DNA of 64,000 nt from Spongiactinospora sp. TRM90649 (GTDB taxonomy: Bacteria > Actinomycetota > Actinomycetes > Streptosporangiales > Streptosporangiaceae): the NCBI RefSeq assembly GCF_029382225.1, contig NZ_JARLTC010000006.1:62001-126000 (forward strand), in the 5' to 3' direction. The translations under genes were made by a program, and so were the position numbers. Positions within the stretch are counted from its first letter, which is position 1. Each line of letters begins with the position of its first letter. The notes below the pieces were generated by a model. That model made no database searches and was not told the DNA's origin. It worked only from the letters and a program-made list of their open reading frames with translations. Below, in pieces: positions 24,810 through 35,463 of the stretch.

Positions 24810-26219
24810 ATGATTCCCCCGGCACACTCCTCCCCTCCCGTTTCGCACGCCTCATTCGTCACCTGTCCCCCTGTCACCTGTCCCCCTGTCACCGGCCCCG
24901 CCGTCACCGCCCCCATCGGCGACGACGCCGCGATACGCCGAGACGCCATCCGCGTGCTGCTCGCCAACTGGACGGGCGCGTACACGGTCCCCTCGCGCAC
25001 GCTCTACCCGCACCAGTGGAGCTGGGACTCCGCGTTCATCGCGATGGGCAACGCCCGCTGGTCGCCGCGCAGGGCCCGGATCGAGCTGCTGACCCTGTTC
25101 GGCGCCCAGTGGCGTGACGGCCGGGTGCCGCACATCGTGTTCAACCCGGCCGTCACGGAAGACGCCTACTTCCCCGGCCCGGGGTTCTGGCGGGTGCGGG
25201 CGCCGTCGGGGGCGCACACCTCGGGAATCGTGCAGCCGCCCGTGCACGCGCTGGCCGCGTGGCGGGTGCACCTGGCCGAGCCCGACCGGGCGTTCCTCTA
25301 CCGCATCTACCCCCGGCTCGACGCCCAGCACCGCTACCTGCGCGGATCGCGGCGCATGTCCGGCACCGAGCTGGTCTCGATCGTGCACCCGTGGGAGTCG
25401 GGCATGGACAACAGCCCGGCCTGGGACTCCCCGCTCGCCGTCGTGCCCGCGGCGCCGACGGCGCGCGCACGGCGTCCCGACCTCGCCCATGTCTCCGCCG
25501 CCGAGCGGCCCACCGACCGTGACTACGCCCGCTACACCGCCATCGCGGCCTCCTACCGCGACGCGGGCTACACCGGCCGCACCGACTTCGTGATCGAGGA
25601 CCCGCTGTTCAACGCCCTGTACGGCGCGGCCGAGGTGGCGCTCGCCAGGATCGCCGCCGTCGTGGACGCCGACCCCGGGCCACACCTGCGCCGCGCCGAG
25701 GAGATCACCCAGGCCGTGCTCGACCGCCTGTGGGACCCGGTGTCCGGCGTGTTCCGCGCCCGCGACGTCCGCACCGGCGAGATGCTGCCGGAGGACAGCG
25801 TCGCCGGGCTCGTGCCGCTGATCCTGCCCGGCCTGTCCACCGACGTCGCCGACCGGCTGGTCGCCACCGCCACCCGGCGGTTCGGGCTGAACGACGGCAT
25901 GCTGCTGCCCAGCTACCCGCCCGGCGGGGCGGCCTTCGAGCCGTCGCGCTACTGGCGCGGCCCGAGCTGGATCAACACGACCTGGCTGATCCTGGAGGGG
26001 CTGCGGGCCGCCGATCCCGAGCTGGCTCCCAAGGTCGGGGCGCAGATCCTGCGCGCCGTGCGCGAGGCCGGGTTCCGGGAGTACTTCAACCCGGTGACCG
26101 GCGAGGGCCACGGCTGCGGCGACTTCGGCTGGTCCGCCGCGTTGGCCCTCGACGTGCTGGCCGACCCGGCGATGGCCGGACGGCGCATCCGATCAAACCA
26201 GGTCAGAGACGTTCGTTAA
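24810..26219 (+). CDS. GH63-type glycosidase, probable glucosylglycerate hydrolase
   Basis: The 469-residue protein has an (alpha/alpha)6-barrel pattern with HQWSWDSAFIAMG, HPWESGMDNSPAWD, YWRGPSWINTTWLI and EYFNPVTGEG. These motifs are shared with GH63 mannosylglycerate/glucosylglycerate hydrolases. Such an enzyme splits glucosylglycerate into glucose and glycerate. The next gene is glucosyl-3-phosphoglycerate synthase, which supports this reading. The ATG at 24810 follows AGGAAG closely. The first 35 residues are a low-complexity stretch made of four 15-bp DNA repeats (VTCPPVTCPP), so the true start could be later. No signal peptide is evident, so it is probably cytoplasmic. Confidence 0.82.
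   Translation: MIPPAHSSPPVSHASFVTCPPVTCPPVTGPAVTAPIGDDAAIRRDAIRVLLANWTGAYTVPSRTLYPHQWSWDSAFIAMGNARWSPRRARIELLTLFGAQWRDGRVPHIVFNPAVTEDAYFPGPGFWRVRAPSGAHTSGIVQPPVHALAAWRVHLAEPDRAFLYRIYPRLDAQHRYLRGSRRMSGTELVSIVHPWESGMDNSPAWDSPLAVVPAAPTARARRPDLAHVSAAERPTDRDYARYTAIAASYRDAGYTGRTDFVIEDPLFNALYGAAEVALARIAAVVDADPGPHLRRAEEITQAVLDRLWDPVSGVFRARDVRTGEMLPEDSVAGLVPLILPGLSTDVADRLVATATRRFGLNDGMLLPSYPPGGAAFEPSRYWRGPSWINTTWLILEGLRAADPELAPKVGAQILRAVREAGFREYFNPVTGEGHGCGDFGWSAALALDVLADPAMAGRRIRSNQVRDVR
24858..24917 (+). repeat. 15-bp tandem repeat in the glycosidase N-terminus
   Basis: GTCACCTGTCCCCCT occurs twice exactly (24858-24872, 24873-24887), then twice degenerately (24888-24902, 24903-24917). As 15 is divisible by three, copy changes would only lengthen or shorten the VTCPP tract. 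Confidence 0.7.
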
Positions 26220-26327
26220 CCGTTTAACGGGGCAGTCGGCTCGGGTTCAGGTATTTCCACCCGATCGGGGAAGACGATGGACCACGAGCTGTCTGTGTAC
26301 CCCCGGATAGACCTGGAGGGCTGCGCG

Positions 26328-27275
26328 ATGGACGCGTTCGCCCGGGTGCGTCGCTGGGCCCGGCGGCGTACCACCAAGGCCGCCGACTGGCCGCTCGACA
26401 CGCTCGCCGCGGCCAAGGGGTCACGCAGGGTGAGCGTCATCCTGCCCGCCAGGGATGAGGCGAAGACGGTCGGGCAGATCGTCACCGCCATCAGGAAGGG
26501 CCTGGTCCCGCTGGTGGACGAGATCCTGGTGGTGGACTCCCGCTCCGCCGACGACACCGCGCGGATCGCCGCCGACGCGGGCGCGCGGGTGGTCCACCAG
26601 GACGCCGTGCTCTCGCACCTGCCCGCCCTCCCCGGCAAGGGCGACGCCCTGTGGAAGGGCCTGGCGGCCACCGACGGCGACTTCGTCGTCTTCGTCGACG
26701 CCGACCTGCGCAACTTCGGGGCGCACTTCGTCTCCGGGCTGCTCGGGCCGCTGCTCACCGACGACCGCACCTGCTTCGTCAAGGCGTTCTACGAGCGCCC
26801 GCACGTGACCGAGGACGGCGTCGTCCACCCTGGCGAGGGCGGGCGGGTGACCGAACTCGTGGCCCGTCCCTTGCTGAACCTTTACTGGCCGGACCTCTCC
26901 GGCTTCGCCCAGCCGCTCGGCGGCGAGTACGCGGGCCGTCGCGAGGTGCTGGAAGGAGTTCCCTTCGTCAGCGGCTACGGGGTGGAACTGGGCCTGCTCG
27001 TGGACCTGTTGGAGAGGATCGGCCTGGAATCCATGGCCCAGGTGGACCTCGGCAGCCGGATGCACGCCCACCAGTCCACGTCGGCGCTCGGCCGGATGGC
27101 CGGGCAGATCATGCTGACCGCGTGGTCCAGGCTGGAGCGCCAGGGCCGGGTCGTGTCCTCCACGCCGCTGAATCCGTACATGCTGCAGTACGAGACGGGG
27201 CGGCCCCGGATCAGCGACGTGAGCGTGGCCGAGCGCCCGCCGCTCGCCACCGTGGCCAAGGCGCTGCGGACGTAG
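26328..27275 (+). CDS. gpgS: glucosyl-3-phosphoglycerate synthase
   Basis: The ATG at 26328 follows GGAG and gives 315 residues. An ATG at 26277 is in frame but less likely. It is a GT-A glycosyltransferase with VSVILPARDEAKTVG, DSRSADDT, the metal-binding FVDADLRN, GGEYAGRREVLE, the acceptor-site GYGVELGLL and MHAHQST. This matches the GT81 enzyme that joins glucose from NDP-glucose to 3-phosphoglycerate, the first step to glucosylglycerate and, in mycobacteria, to methylglucose lipopolysaccharide. The matching phosphatase (gpgP) is not in the window. It follows the glycosidase gene by 108 bp. Confidence 0.92.
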   Translation: MDAFARVRRWARRRTTKAADWPLDTLAAAKGSRRVSVILPARDEAKTVGQIVTAIRKGLVPLVDEILVVDSRSADDTARIAADAGARVVHQDAVLSHLPALPGKGDALWKGLAATDGDFVVFVDADLRNFGAHFVSGLLGPLLTDDRTCFVKAFYERPHVTEDGVVHPGEGGRVTELVARPLLNLYWPDLSGFAQPLGGEYAGRREVLEGVPFVSGYGVELGLLVDLLERIGLESMAQVDLGSRMHAHQSTSALGRMAGQIMLTAWSRLERQGRVVSSTPLNPYMLQYETGRPRISDVSVAERPPLATVAKALRT

Positions 27276-27303
27276 AGTCAACACGCGGGTTCGCGAGGAG
27301 TTA

Positions 27304-29028
27304 GTGTGTCCCGCTGGTAAGAAAGTTTCTTGTTCCAGCGGGGGAACGGTGTTGGCTGAACGCACGGGGGAGCGTTCCGGCGAGGACGGACGACAGGATG
27401 GCCGTGCCGGGCGTGTGGTCCGGCGCGAGCTGGGCATCGGCGGCACGGTCGTGGCCGTGGCCTTCCTGTGCGCGTCGCTCTCGCCGTCGCTGCTGCCTCG
27501 CCCGTGGACGTTGCAGGGGGTCGTCGCGGGCATCGCCGCAGCCGCCGGATACGGCCTGGGCAGTATCATTTCGGCCGTGCTGCGGCGCGGTTTCGGGCTG
27601 ACGCCGAGCCCCAGGGCCCGTGATGTCGCCTGGCGGTTGCTGGCCGCACTGGGCACGGTGGTCTCGCTGTCGGTGCTGTGGTTCAGCGCCGACTGGCAGC
27701 GCGAGATCCGGATATCCGTGGGCATGAGCCCGGATATCGCCTGGTTCACTCCATTGATCGCGGTGGTGGCCGCCGTCACCTTCGCGGCACTGCTCACGCT
27801 GTCCCGTGCCATGCGCCTGGGCACCCGCAAGCTGATCGGGCTGCTCGGCCGGTTCGTCCCGGTGGTGGTCGCCAAGATCGTCGGGCTCGGGGTGGCCGTG
27901 TTCCTGGTCCTGGTCTTCGCCAACGACGTGCTGTTCGCCAACTTCGTCGAGGTGATGAACAACACCTCCTCGCTGGCCAACGTCTCGACCTCACCGGGAA
28001 TCCACCCGCCGTCCTCCGGCCTGCTGTCCGGCGGCCCCGGCTCCCTGGTGTCGTGGAAGTCGCTCGGGCGCACCGGGCGCGACCTCATCGGCACCACTCC
28101 CTCCAAGGCGGGGATCAGCGCGTTCGCCGGGCGTCCGGCCAAGGACCCGATCCGGGTCTACGTCGGCCTGCAGTCGGCCGACACCCTTGAGCAGGAGGCC
28201 GCGCTGGCCGTGCGCGAGCTGGAGCGCACCGGCGCCTTCGACCGCGAGGTGCTGGCCGTGATGGGCACGACCGGCAGCGGGTGGGTGGACCCGGCGGGGG
28301 CCGACTCGCTGGAGTACATGTACGCGGGCGACACCGCGATGGTCGCCATGCAGTACTCCTACCTGCCGAGCTGGCTGTCGTTCGTGGTGGACCGGGGCAA
28401 GGCGGCCAGGGCGGGGGAGGCGCTGGTGCGGGCCGTGGAGGCGAAGATGGCCACGCTGCCCGCGGCGGGCCGTCCCAAGCTGCTGGTCTTCGGCGAGAGC
28501 CTGGGCGCCTACTTCATCGAGGAGGGGTTCGGCGCCGACCTGCAGACGCTGCTGGCCAGGACCGACGGCGCGCTGCTGGTCGGCCCGCCCAACGCGAACC
28601 CGATCTGGCGCGACATCGTCGCGCACCGCGACCCCGGCAGCCCCGAGTGGCGGCCGGTCTACCGGGGCGGCAGGCAGGTCCTGTTCGGGCAGACCCCGGC
28701 CGACCTGCTCACTTCCCACCGTCCCGGGCTGGTCTACCTGCAGAACGCCTCCGACCCCGTCGTGTGGTGGAACCCGTCCCTGCTGTGGCGCAAGCCCGCC
28801 TGGCTGGACGAACCGCGCGGCCCCGACGTCGCCCCGGCCATGCGCTGGTACCCGGTGGTCACGTTCTGGCAGGTCGTGGTGGACCTCACCATCGCGCTCA
28901 ACGTCCCCGACGGCCACGGCCACCGGTACGGCCCGAACGTCGTGAACGGCTGGGCCACCGTCGCGCCCCCCGACGGCTGGACCCAGGCCGACACCGACCG
29001 GCTGCGCACCTTGATCAGCGTCCGATGA
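27304..29028 (+). CDS. membrane alpha/beta-hydrolase family protein
   Basis: The 574-residue protein has an N-terminal half with about four to five hydrophobic helices (residues 45-220) and a C-terminal alpha/beta-hydrolase half with the nucleophile elbow FGESLGAYF. Late in the sequence comes RYGPNVVNGW, with the His usually found in this actinobacterial family (the two-domain N/C alpha/beta-hydrolase group). Substrate is unknown. The start may be the GTG at 27304 (AGGAG 3 nt before) or the GTG at 27349 (GGGGGAAC before it). Confidence 0.8.
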   Translation: MCPAGKKVSCSSGGTVLAERTGERSGEDGRQDGRAGRVVRRELGIGGTVVAVAFLCASLSPSLLPRPWTLQGVVAGIAAAAGYGLGSIISAVLRRGFGLTPSPRARDVAWRLLAALGTVVSLSVLWFSADWQREIRISVGMSPDIAWFTPLIAVVAAVTFAALLTLSRAMRLGTRKLIGLLGRFVPVVVAKIVGLGVAVFLVLVFANDVLFANFVEVMNNTSSLANVSTSPGIHPPSSGLLSGGPGSLVSWKSLGRTGRDLIGTTPSKAGISAFAGRPAKDPIRVYVGLQSADTLEQEAALAVRELERTGAFDREVLAVMGTTGSGWVDPAGADSLEYMYAGDTAMVAMQYSYLPSWLSFVVDRGKAARAGEALVRAVEAKMATLPAAGRPKLLVFGESLGAYFIEEGFGADLQTLLARTDGALLVGPPNANPIWRDIVAHRDPGSPEWRPVYRGGRQVLFGQTPADLLTSHRPGLVYLQNASDPVVWWNPSLLWRKPAWLDEPRGPDVAPAMRWYPVVTFWQVVVDLTIALNVPDGHGHRYGPNVVNGWATVAPPDGWTQADTDRLRTLISVR

Positions 29029-29092
29029 TCTGGATTTTCCCGGCGGCGGTCGCATAGCGTCGAGGCGGACCCCGATGATCGGAGGAATGCCC

Positions 29093-31594
29093 GTGGCCAC
29101 GGTGAGGGCGCTGCCCGGCTCGGCGAGAATCGTCGTCATCGGCGGGGGAGTGGGCGGTGCCTCCATCGTCTACCACCTCACCGAACTGGGCGAACGCGAC
29201 GTGGTCCTGCTCGATCGCGACGAACTGACCAGCGGCTCCACCTTCCACTCCGCGGGCCTGGTCGGGCAGCTCCGCGCCGATCCCGCGCTGACCCGGATGA
29301 ACCGCTACTCCGTCGAGCTGTACCGCAGGCTGGAGCGCGGCGACCACCCGCCGGGGTGGGTGGAGTGCGGCGGCATCCGCCTGGCGTCCAGCCAGGAGCG
29401 GATGGCGGAGATCCGCCGCCAGATCGGCTGGGCGCGGGCCTCCGGCCTGCCGCTCTCGGAGATCTCCCCGGCCGAGGCGGCGGAGCTGTTCCCGCTCATC
29501 GACACCGAAGGAGTGGTCGGAGGGGCGTACCTGCCGAGCGACGGCCAGGTGGACCCGGCTCGGCTGTGCGACTCGCTGGCCGCCGCCGCCCGCGCGGGCG
29601 GGGCGGAGATCCACACCCGCACCCGTGTGCTGGGCGTCGAGGTCGCGGACGGCCGGGTCCGCCGCGTGCGCACCGACCGGGGCGACATCGACTGCGAGAT
29701 CGTGGTCAACTGCGGTGGCATGTTCGCCGCAGAGATCGGGCGGATGGTGGGGGTACGGGTGCCGATCGTCCCGATGTCCCACCAGTACGTGGTGACCGAC
29801 GCGTTCCTGCCGCGCCGCGACACCCCGCTGCCCACGCTGCGCGACCCCGACCTGCTGGTCTACTACCGGCAGGAGGTGGACGGGCTGGTCATGGGCGGCT
29901 ATGAGCGCACCTCAGCCGCCTGGACGGCCGGCCCCCGCGCCTACGACGCCATCCCCGCCGACTTCAACGGCCGCCTGCTCGCCCCCGACTGGGACAGGTT
30001 CGCGGAGATCGCCGACAACGCCCGGATCCGGGTGCCCGCCCTGGGCGACCTGGGGGTGCGCAAGCTGATCAACGGGCCGGAGGCGTTCACCCCCGACAAC
30101 GAGTTCTGCCTGGGCGAGACAGAGGTCGGCGGCTTCTTCGTGGCGGCCGGGTTCTGCGCGCACGGCATCGCCGGGGCGGGCGGGATCGGCCTGGTGATGG
30201 CGGAGTGGATCACCACCGGCGAACCGCCGTACGACCTGTGGCACATGGACATCCGCCGGTTCGGAAGGCACTACCGCTCGCCGTCCTACACGCTGGCGCG
30301 GACCGCCGAGAACTACGAGACCTACTACGACATCCGGTACCCCGGCCAGGCCCGTACGGCGGGCCGTCCGCTGCGCACCTCCCCGGTCTACCCCTGGCAC
30401 GCCGCCCACGGCGCCTCGTTCGGGGAGAAGGCGGGCTGGGAACGGGTCGATCACTACGAGAGCAACGCCCGACCCGACCTCCCCGAGCTGGCCGGCCTGC
30501 GCCCGGACGGCTGGGCCGGGCGCAACTGGTCCACCGCCGTCCCCGCCGAGCACCTGGCCACCCGCCGCTCGGCCGGCCTGTTCGACGAGACCTCCTTCGC
30601 CAAGATCGAGGTCACCGGGCCGCAGGCGGCCGAGTTCCTGTCCTGGGCGTGCGACAACGACGTGGCGCGCGAGGTCGGCGCGGTCACCTACACCCAGGCG
30701 CTGAACACGCGCGGCGGCATCGAGTGCGACTTCACCGTGACCCGCCGCGCCGAGGACGACTTCCTGATCGTCACCGGCACCGCGTTCGGCGGCCACGACC
30801 TGGCGTTCCTGCGCAGGCAGGCGGCCGTGCGGGGCGCGTCCGTGCGGATCGCCGACGTCACCGGGCAGTTCGCCTGCTTCGCGCTGTGGGGGCCGTCGGC
30901 GCGGGCGGTGCTGTCCAGGCTCACCGCCGACGACCTCGGCTTCCCTTTCATGTCGATGCGCGAGCTGACCGTCGGCGACGTGCCGGTCATGGCGCTGCGC
31001 GTGACGTTCGTCGGCGAGCACGGCTGGGAGCTGTACTGCTCCACCGAGTACGGCGCCGCGCTCTGGCGCACCCTGTGGGAGGCGGGCCGCGAGCACGACG
31101 TGGTCGCCGGCGGCTACCGCGCCATCGACAGCATGCGCCTGGAGAAGGGATACCGGGTGTGGGGCGCCGACGTCGGCCCCGAGACCGACCCCTACGAGGC
31201 GGGGCTCGGCTTCTGCGTCAAGCTCGACAAACCCGGCGGCTTCTGCGGCAGGGACGCCCTGGCCGCGGCCCGCGAGCGGGGTCCCGCCCGCAGGCTGCGG
31301 TGCCTGGTGCTCGGTGTTCCCGGCGCCGTGGCGCTGGGCAACGAGCCGGTCCGTGTGGGCGACTCAGTGGGTGATTCGGTGGCCGGACGGGTCACCTCGG
31401 GGGGATTCGGCTACACCGTCCGGTCGTCGATCGCCTACGCCTACCTGCCCGTCGAGCACGCCGAACCGGGCACGAAGATCTCGGTGGAGGTCTCGGGTAC
31501 GTGGGTGGACGGCACGGTGGCACGCGAGCCGCTCTTCGACCCGCATGGCGAACGTGTCAGATCCGTTCCCTGGCGCCCCTCGAACCCCGTTTGA
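29093..31594 (+). CDS. FAD-dependent dimethylglycine/sarcosine dehydrogenase-like protein with GcvT domain
   Basis: GGAGG at 29081-29085 is 7 nt before the GTG at 29093. The ATG codons at 29075 and 29087 are in frame but badly spaced. The product of about 833 residues begins with the Rossmann motif VVIGGGVGGASIVYHL, and STFHSAGLVGQLR follows, as in the DAO-type flavoproteins where FAD is bound covalently near such a His. The second half is a folate-binding GcvT-like domain (MSMRELTVGDVPVMALRVTF, then GWELYCSTEYG). These enzymes demethylate dimethylglycine or sarcosine, passing formaldehyde to tetrahydrofolate. Substrate is uncertain. The gene converges on the DUF397 genes with 13 bp between stops. 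Confidence 0.87.
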   Translation: MATVRALPGSARIVVIGGGVGGASIVYHLTELGERDVVLLDRDELTSGSTFHSAGLVGQLRADPALTRMNRYSVELYRRLERGDHPPGWVECGGIRLASSQERMAEIRRQIGWARASGLPLSEISPAEAAELFPLIDTEGVVGGAYLPSDGQVDPARLCDSLAAAARAGGAEIHTRTRVLGVEVADGRVRRVRTDRGDIDCEIVVNCGGMFAAEIGRMVGVRVPIVPMSHQYVVTDAFLPRRDTPLPTLRDPDLLVYYRQEVDGLVMGGYERTSAAWTAGPRAYDAIPADFNGRLLAPDWDRFAEIADNARIRVPALGDLGVRKLINGPEAFTPDNEFCLGETEVGGFFVAAGFCAHGIAGAGGIGLVMAEWITTGEPPYDLWHMDIRRFGRHYRSPSYTLARTAENYETYYDIRYPGQARTAGRPLRTSPVYPWHAAHGASFGEKAGWERVDHYESNARPDLPELAGLRPDGWAGRNWSTAVPAEHLATRRSAGLFDETSFAKIEVTGPQAAEFLSWACDNDVAREVGAVTYTQALNTRGGIECDFTVTRRAEDDFLIVTGTAFGGHDLAFLRRQAAVRGASVRIADVTGQFACFALWGPSARAVLSRLTADDLGFPFMSMRELTVGDVPVMALRVTFVGEHGWELYCSTEYGAALWRTLWEAGREHDVVAGGYRAIDSMRLEKGYRVWGADVGPETDPYEAGLGFCVKLDKPGGFCGRDALAAARERGPARRLRCLVLGVPGAVALGNEPVRVGDSVGDSVAGRVTSGGFGYTVRSSIAYAYLPVEHAEPGTKISVEVSGTWVDGTVAREPLFDPHGERVRSVPWRPSNPV

Positions 31595-31607
31595 ACCGTG
31601 CTACGCC

Positions 31608-31820
31608 TCAGATCCTGTCGAACAGGCCGGCCTTCGCCGCCGCCAGGAAGTTCTCCCAGTCGGCGCGGGTGACGGTGAGCACCGGACCGTCACCGTTCTC
31701 GCTGTCGCGCACGGCCACGACGTCGCCGTGGCTCGCCACCTCGACGCACCCCCCGTTGTTGCACGCTCTGGTCCATACGGTGGTATTGGTCCAGAGCGGC
31801 GCCGATCGCCAGGCCTTCAT
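31608..31820 (-). CDS. DUF397 protein
   Basis: This small protein of about 70 residues has the DUF397 signature: CNNGGCVEVA, VAVRDSEN, then PVLTVTRADWENFLAA. GGAGGAG lies 6 nt before the ATG at 31820, whereas the ATG at 31826 directly abuts it, so 31820 is preferred. DUF397 proteins usually accompany DUF5753 helix-turn-helix regulators, as here, and are thought to bind or titrate them. It is one of two copies in the locus. Confidence 0.9.
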   Translation of the reverse strand: MKAWRSAPLWTNTTVWTRACNNGGCVEVASHGDVVAVRDSENGDGPVLTVTRADWENFLAAAKAGLFDRI

Positions 31821-31992
31821 TCGCATCTCCTCCAGGGAAGGCAGAAACCTGTCAAGGTGCGGACGCTGTCTGGATTTTAACGTATCGGCAACAAAACGAT
31901 CTTCTCAGTGAACAAATGATTTTCCTGGGACGACCGATGTCTCGCGAGCCCGGTGGGTCGTGGCCGCTCGCCGGCGAGGGCCGTTCTTTTGG

Positions 31993-32211
31993 TTACGGGT
32001 GGCGGTCGAGTTCTCCGCTCTTCACCCGGCTTACCCAGGACCGCCATTCGGCCGGGGTGAATTCGAGGACCGGGCCCGCGGCGTCCTTGCCGTCGCGGAG
32101 TGCGACGCCGCCGCCGGGTAGTGCCGCGACTTCCACGCAGTTACCGCCGTTGCAGTGGGAGGAAATCCTCCACCGCAGGTCGGAACGCCGATCGTCGCCG
32201 AATTCCGCCAT
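31993..32211 (-). CDS. DUF397 protein
   Basis: The 72-residue protein contains CNGGNCVEVAALP, VALRDGKD and PVLEFTPAEWRSWV. AAAAGGAG precedes the ATG at 32211 with normal spacing. It lies 42 bp downstream of the DUF5753 regulator and upstream of the second DUF397 gene, all on the minus strand. The two copies share the Cys-x-G-G-x-C-V-E-V core but differ elsewhere, suggesting an old duplication. Confidence 0.92.
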   Translation of the reverse strand: MAEFGDDRRSDLRWRISSHCNGGNCVEVAALPGGGVALRDGKDAAGPVLEFTPAEWRSWVSRVKSGELDRHP

Positions 32212-32253
32212 CGAGTCTCCTTTTCGTCGCCGGATTCAACGAGGCCGCCGCGC

Positions 32254-33012
32254 TCAGGCGAACGACCTGCTTATCTCCGCTATTCGGGCCACCGATCTCG
32301 CCGGGTCGAGGCCCGCCGCGCGAAGGCTTTCGAGCGCCTCCCGGTATATTTCGATCTCGCTGGGCTTCTCCAGGTATATGAGGCCCATCAGACCTTCGAT
32401 GAAAATGGTGTCGGGAACCGCCGGGTCGGAAAGCTGAAGAAAGGTGAACGCGTTGTCCAGGCCCATGTGCGCGCCGACCGTGAACGGCACGACCTGGACC
32501 ACCACGTGCGGCAGCTCGGCGAGCTCCACGATGCGGTCGAGCTGGGCCCGCATGATCCCCGGGTCGCCGATGTGCCGGTGCAGCACCGACTCGTCGAGGA
32601 CCGTCCAGTAGCGCGGCGGCGAGTCGCGGAACAGTAGTTCCTGCCGCTTCAGGCGGGTGTCGACGCGTTCCTGCAGGACGTCGGAGCTGATGCGGGGGAG
32701 CAGCCCCCTGATCACCGCCCGCGCGTACTCCTCGGTCTGGAAGAGGCCGGGCACCAGGCACGTCTCGTAGACGGTGATGGAGGTGGCGACCTCCTCAAGC
32801 CCGATGAAGCTGCGCACGTCGGGGTCGTCGTAGCGCTGCCACCAGCCGGGCTGCTTGGCCTCCTGGGCCATCGTCATCAGGAGCTGGACCTGATCGGGGT
32901 CGCCGACGACGTAGATGGCGGCCAGATCGCGGACGTCGCGCAGGCTGGCGCCGCGCTGGGCGGTCTCGATCCGGCTGATCTTCGCGGGCGAGCAGAGCAG
33001 CTTCTGCGCCAC
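32254..33012 (-). CDS. DUF5753 (Scr1/WhiJ-like) helix-turn-helix regulator with damaged 5' end
   Basis: From the GTG at 33012 the protein has 252 residues: the end of an XRE-type helix-turn-helix (CSPAKISRIETAQRG), then the DUF5753 domain (VYETCLVPGLFQTEEYARAV, then VVVQVVPFTVGAHMG). The first helix of the motif, RQLAARLRELRKEAGLSIEE, is in frame just upstream, but a TGA at 33084-33082 precedes it and there is no ATG, GTG or TTG between. Either a CTG serves as start or the original 5' end was lost. Such regulators pair with DUF397 proteins in actinomycete development and stress control. Confidence 0.82.
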   Translation of the reverse strand: MAQKLLCSPAKISRIETAQRGASLRDVRDLAAIYVVGDPDQVQLLMTMAQEAKQPGWWQRYDDPDVRSFIGLEEVATSITVYETCLVPGLFQTEEYARAVIRGLLPRISSDVLQERVDTRLKRQELLFRDSPPRYWTVLDESVLHRHIGDPGIMRAQLDRIVELAELPHVVVQVVPFTVGAHMGLDNAFTFLQLSDPAVPDTIFIEGLMGLIYLEKPSEIEIYREALESLRAAGLDPARSVARIAEISRSFA

Positions 33013-33083
33013 CTCTTCGATGCTGAGGCCGGCCTCCTTGCGCAGTTCGCGCAGCCGGGCGGCGAGCTGGCGGGGAGCCGCTC

Positions 33084-33281
33084 AGACCCGGGATCTTCCG
33101 GCGGGCTTACCGAGACCCCCGTTTCACCACGTTCGCGTGCTGCCCGGCCTGCGCGGGAACCGGTGAGGCCAAGGCGCCCGCCGTCGCCGCGAAACCCGGC
33201 GCGGCGCCGCCCTCGTGCCGGGGGTGCGGGGGATGCGGCCGAGTGGATCAGGCGGTCATGAAAGGCGGCCGGAGGGGGTAG
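33084..33281 (+). pseudogene. 5'-truncated zinc-knuckle protein
   Basis: This frame reads RAYRDPRFTTFACCPACAG, then TGEAK, a Pro/Ala linker, PSCRGCGGCGRVD and a stop at 33279-33281. The two CxxC knuckles with following Gly residues resemble DnaJ-like or zinc-ribbon fingers. No start codon exists between the divergent regulator and the first knuckle. It appears to have lost its 5' end together with the divergent DUF5753 gene. It may also be a chance frame, though the Cys spacing makes that less likely. Confidence 0.45.
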
Positions 33282-33354
33282 GGGTCACCCCGGTCCCGGA
33301 CGCATGGGCCTACTACTAAATGGGCATAACCCCACACCGCTGAAGGGCGGTGCG

Positions 33355-35455
<2,101 letters not shown>

Positions 35456-35463
<8 letters not shown>

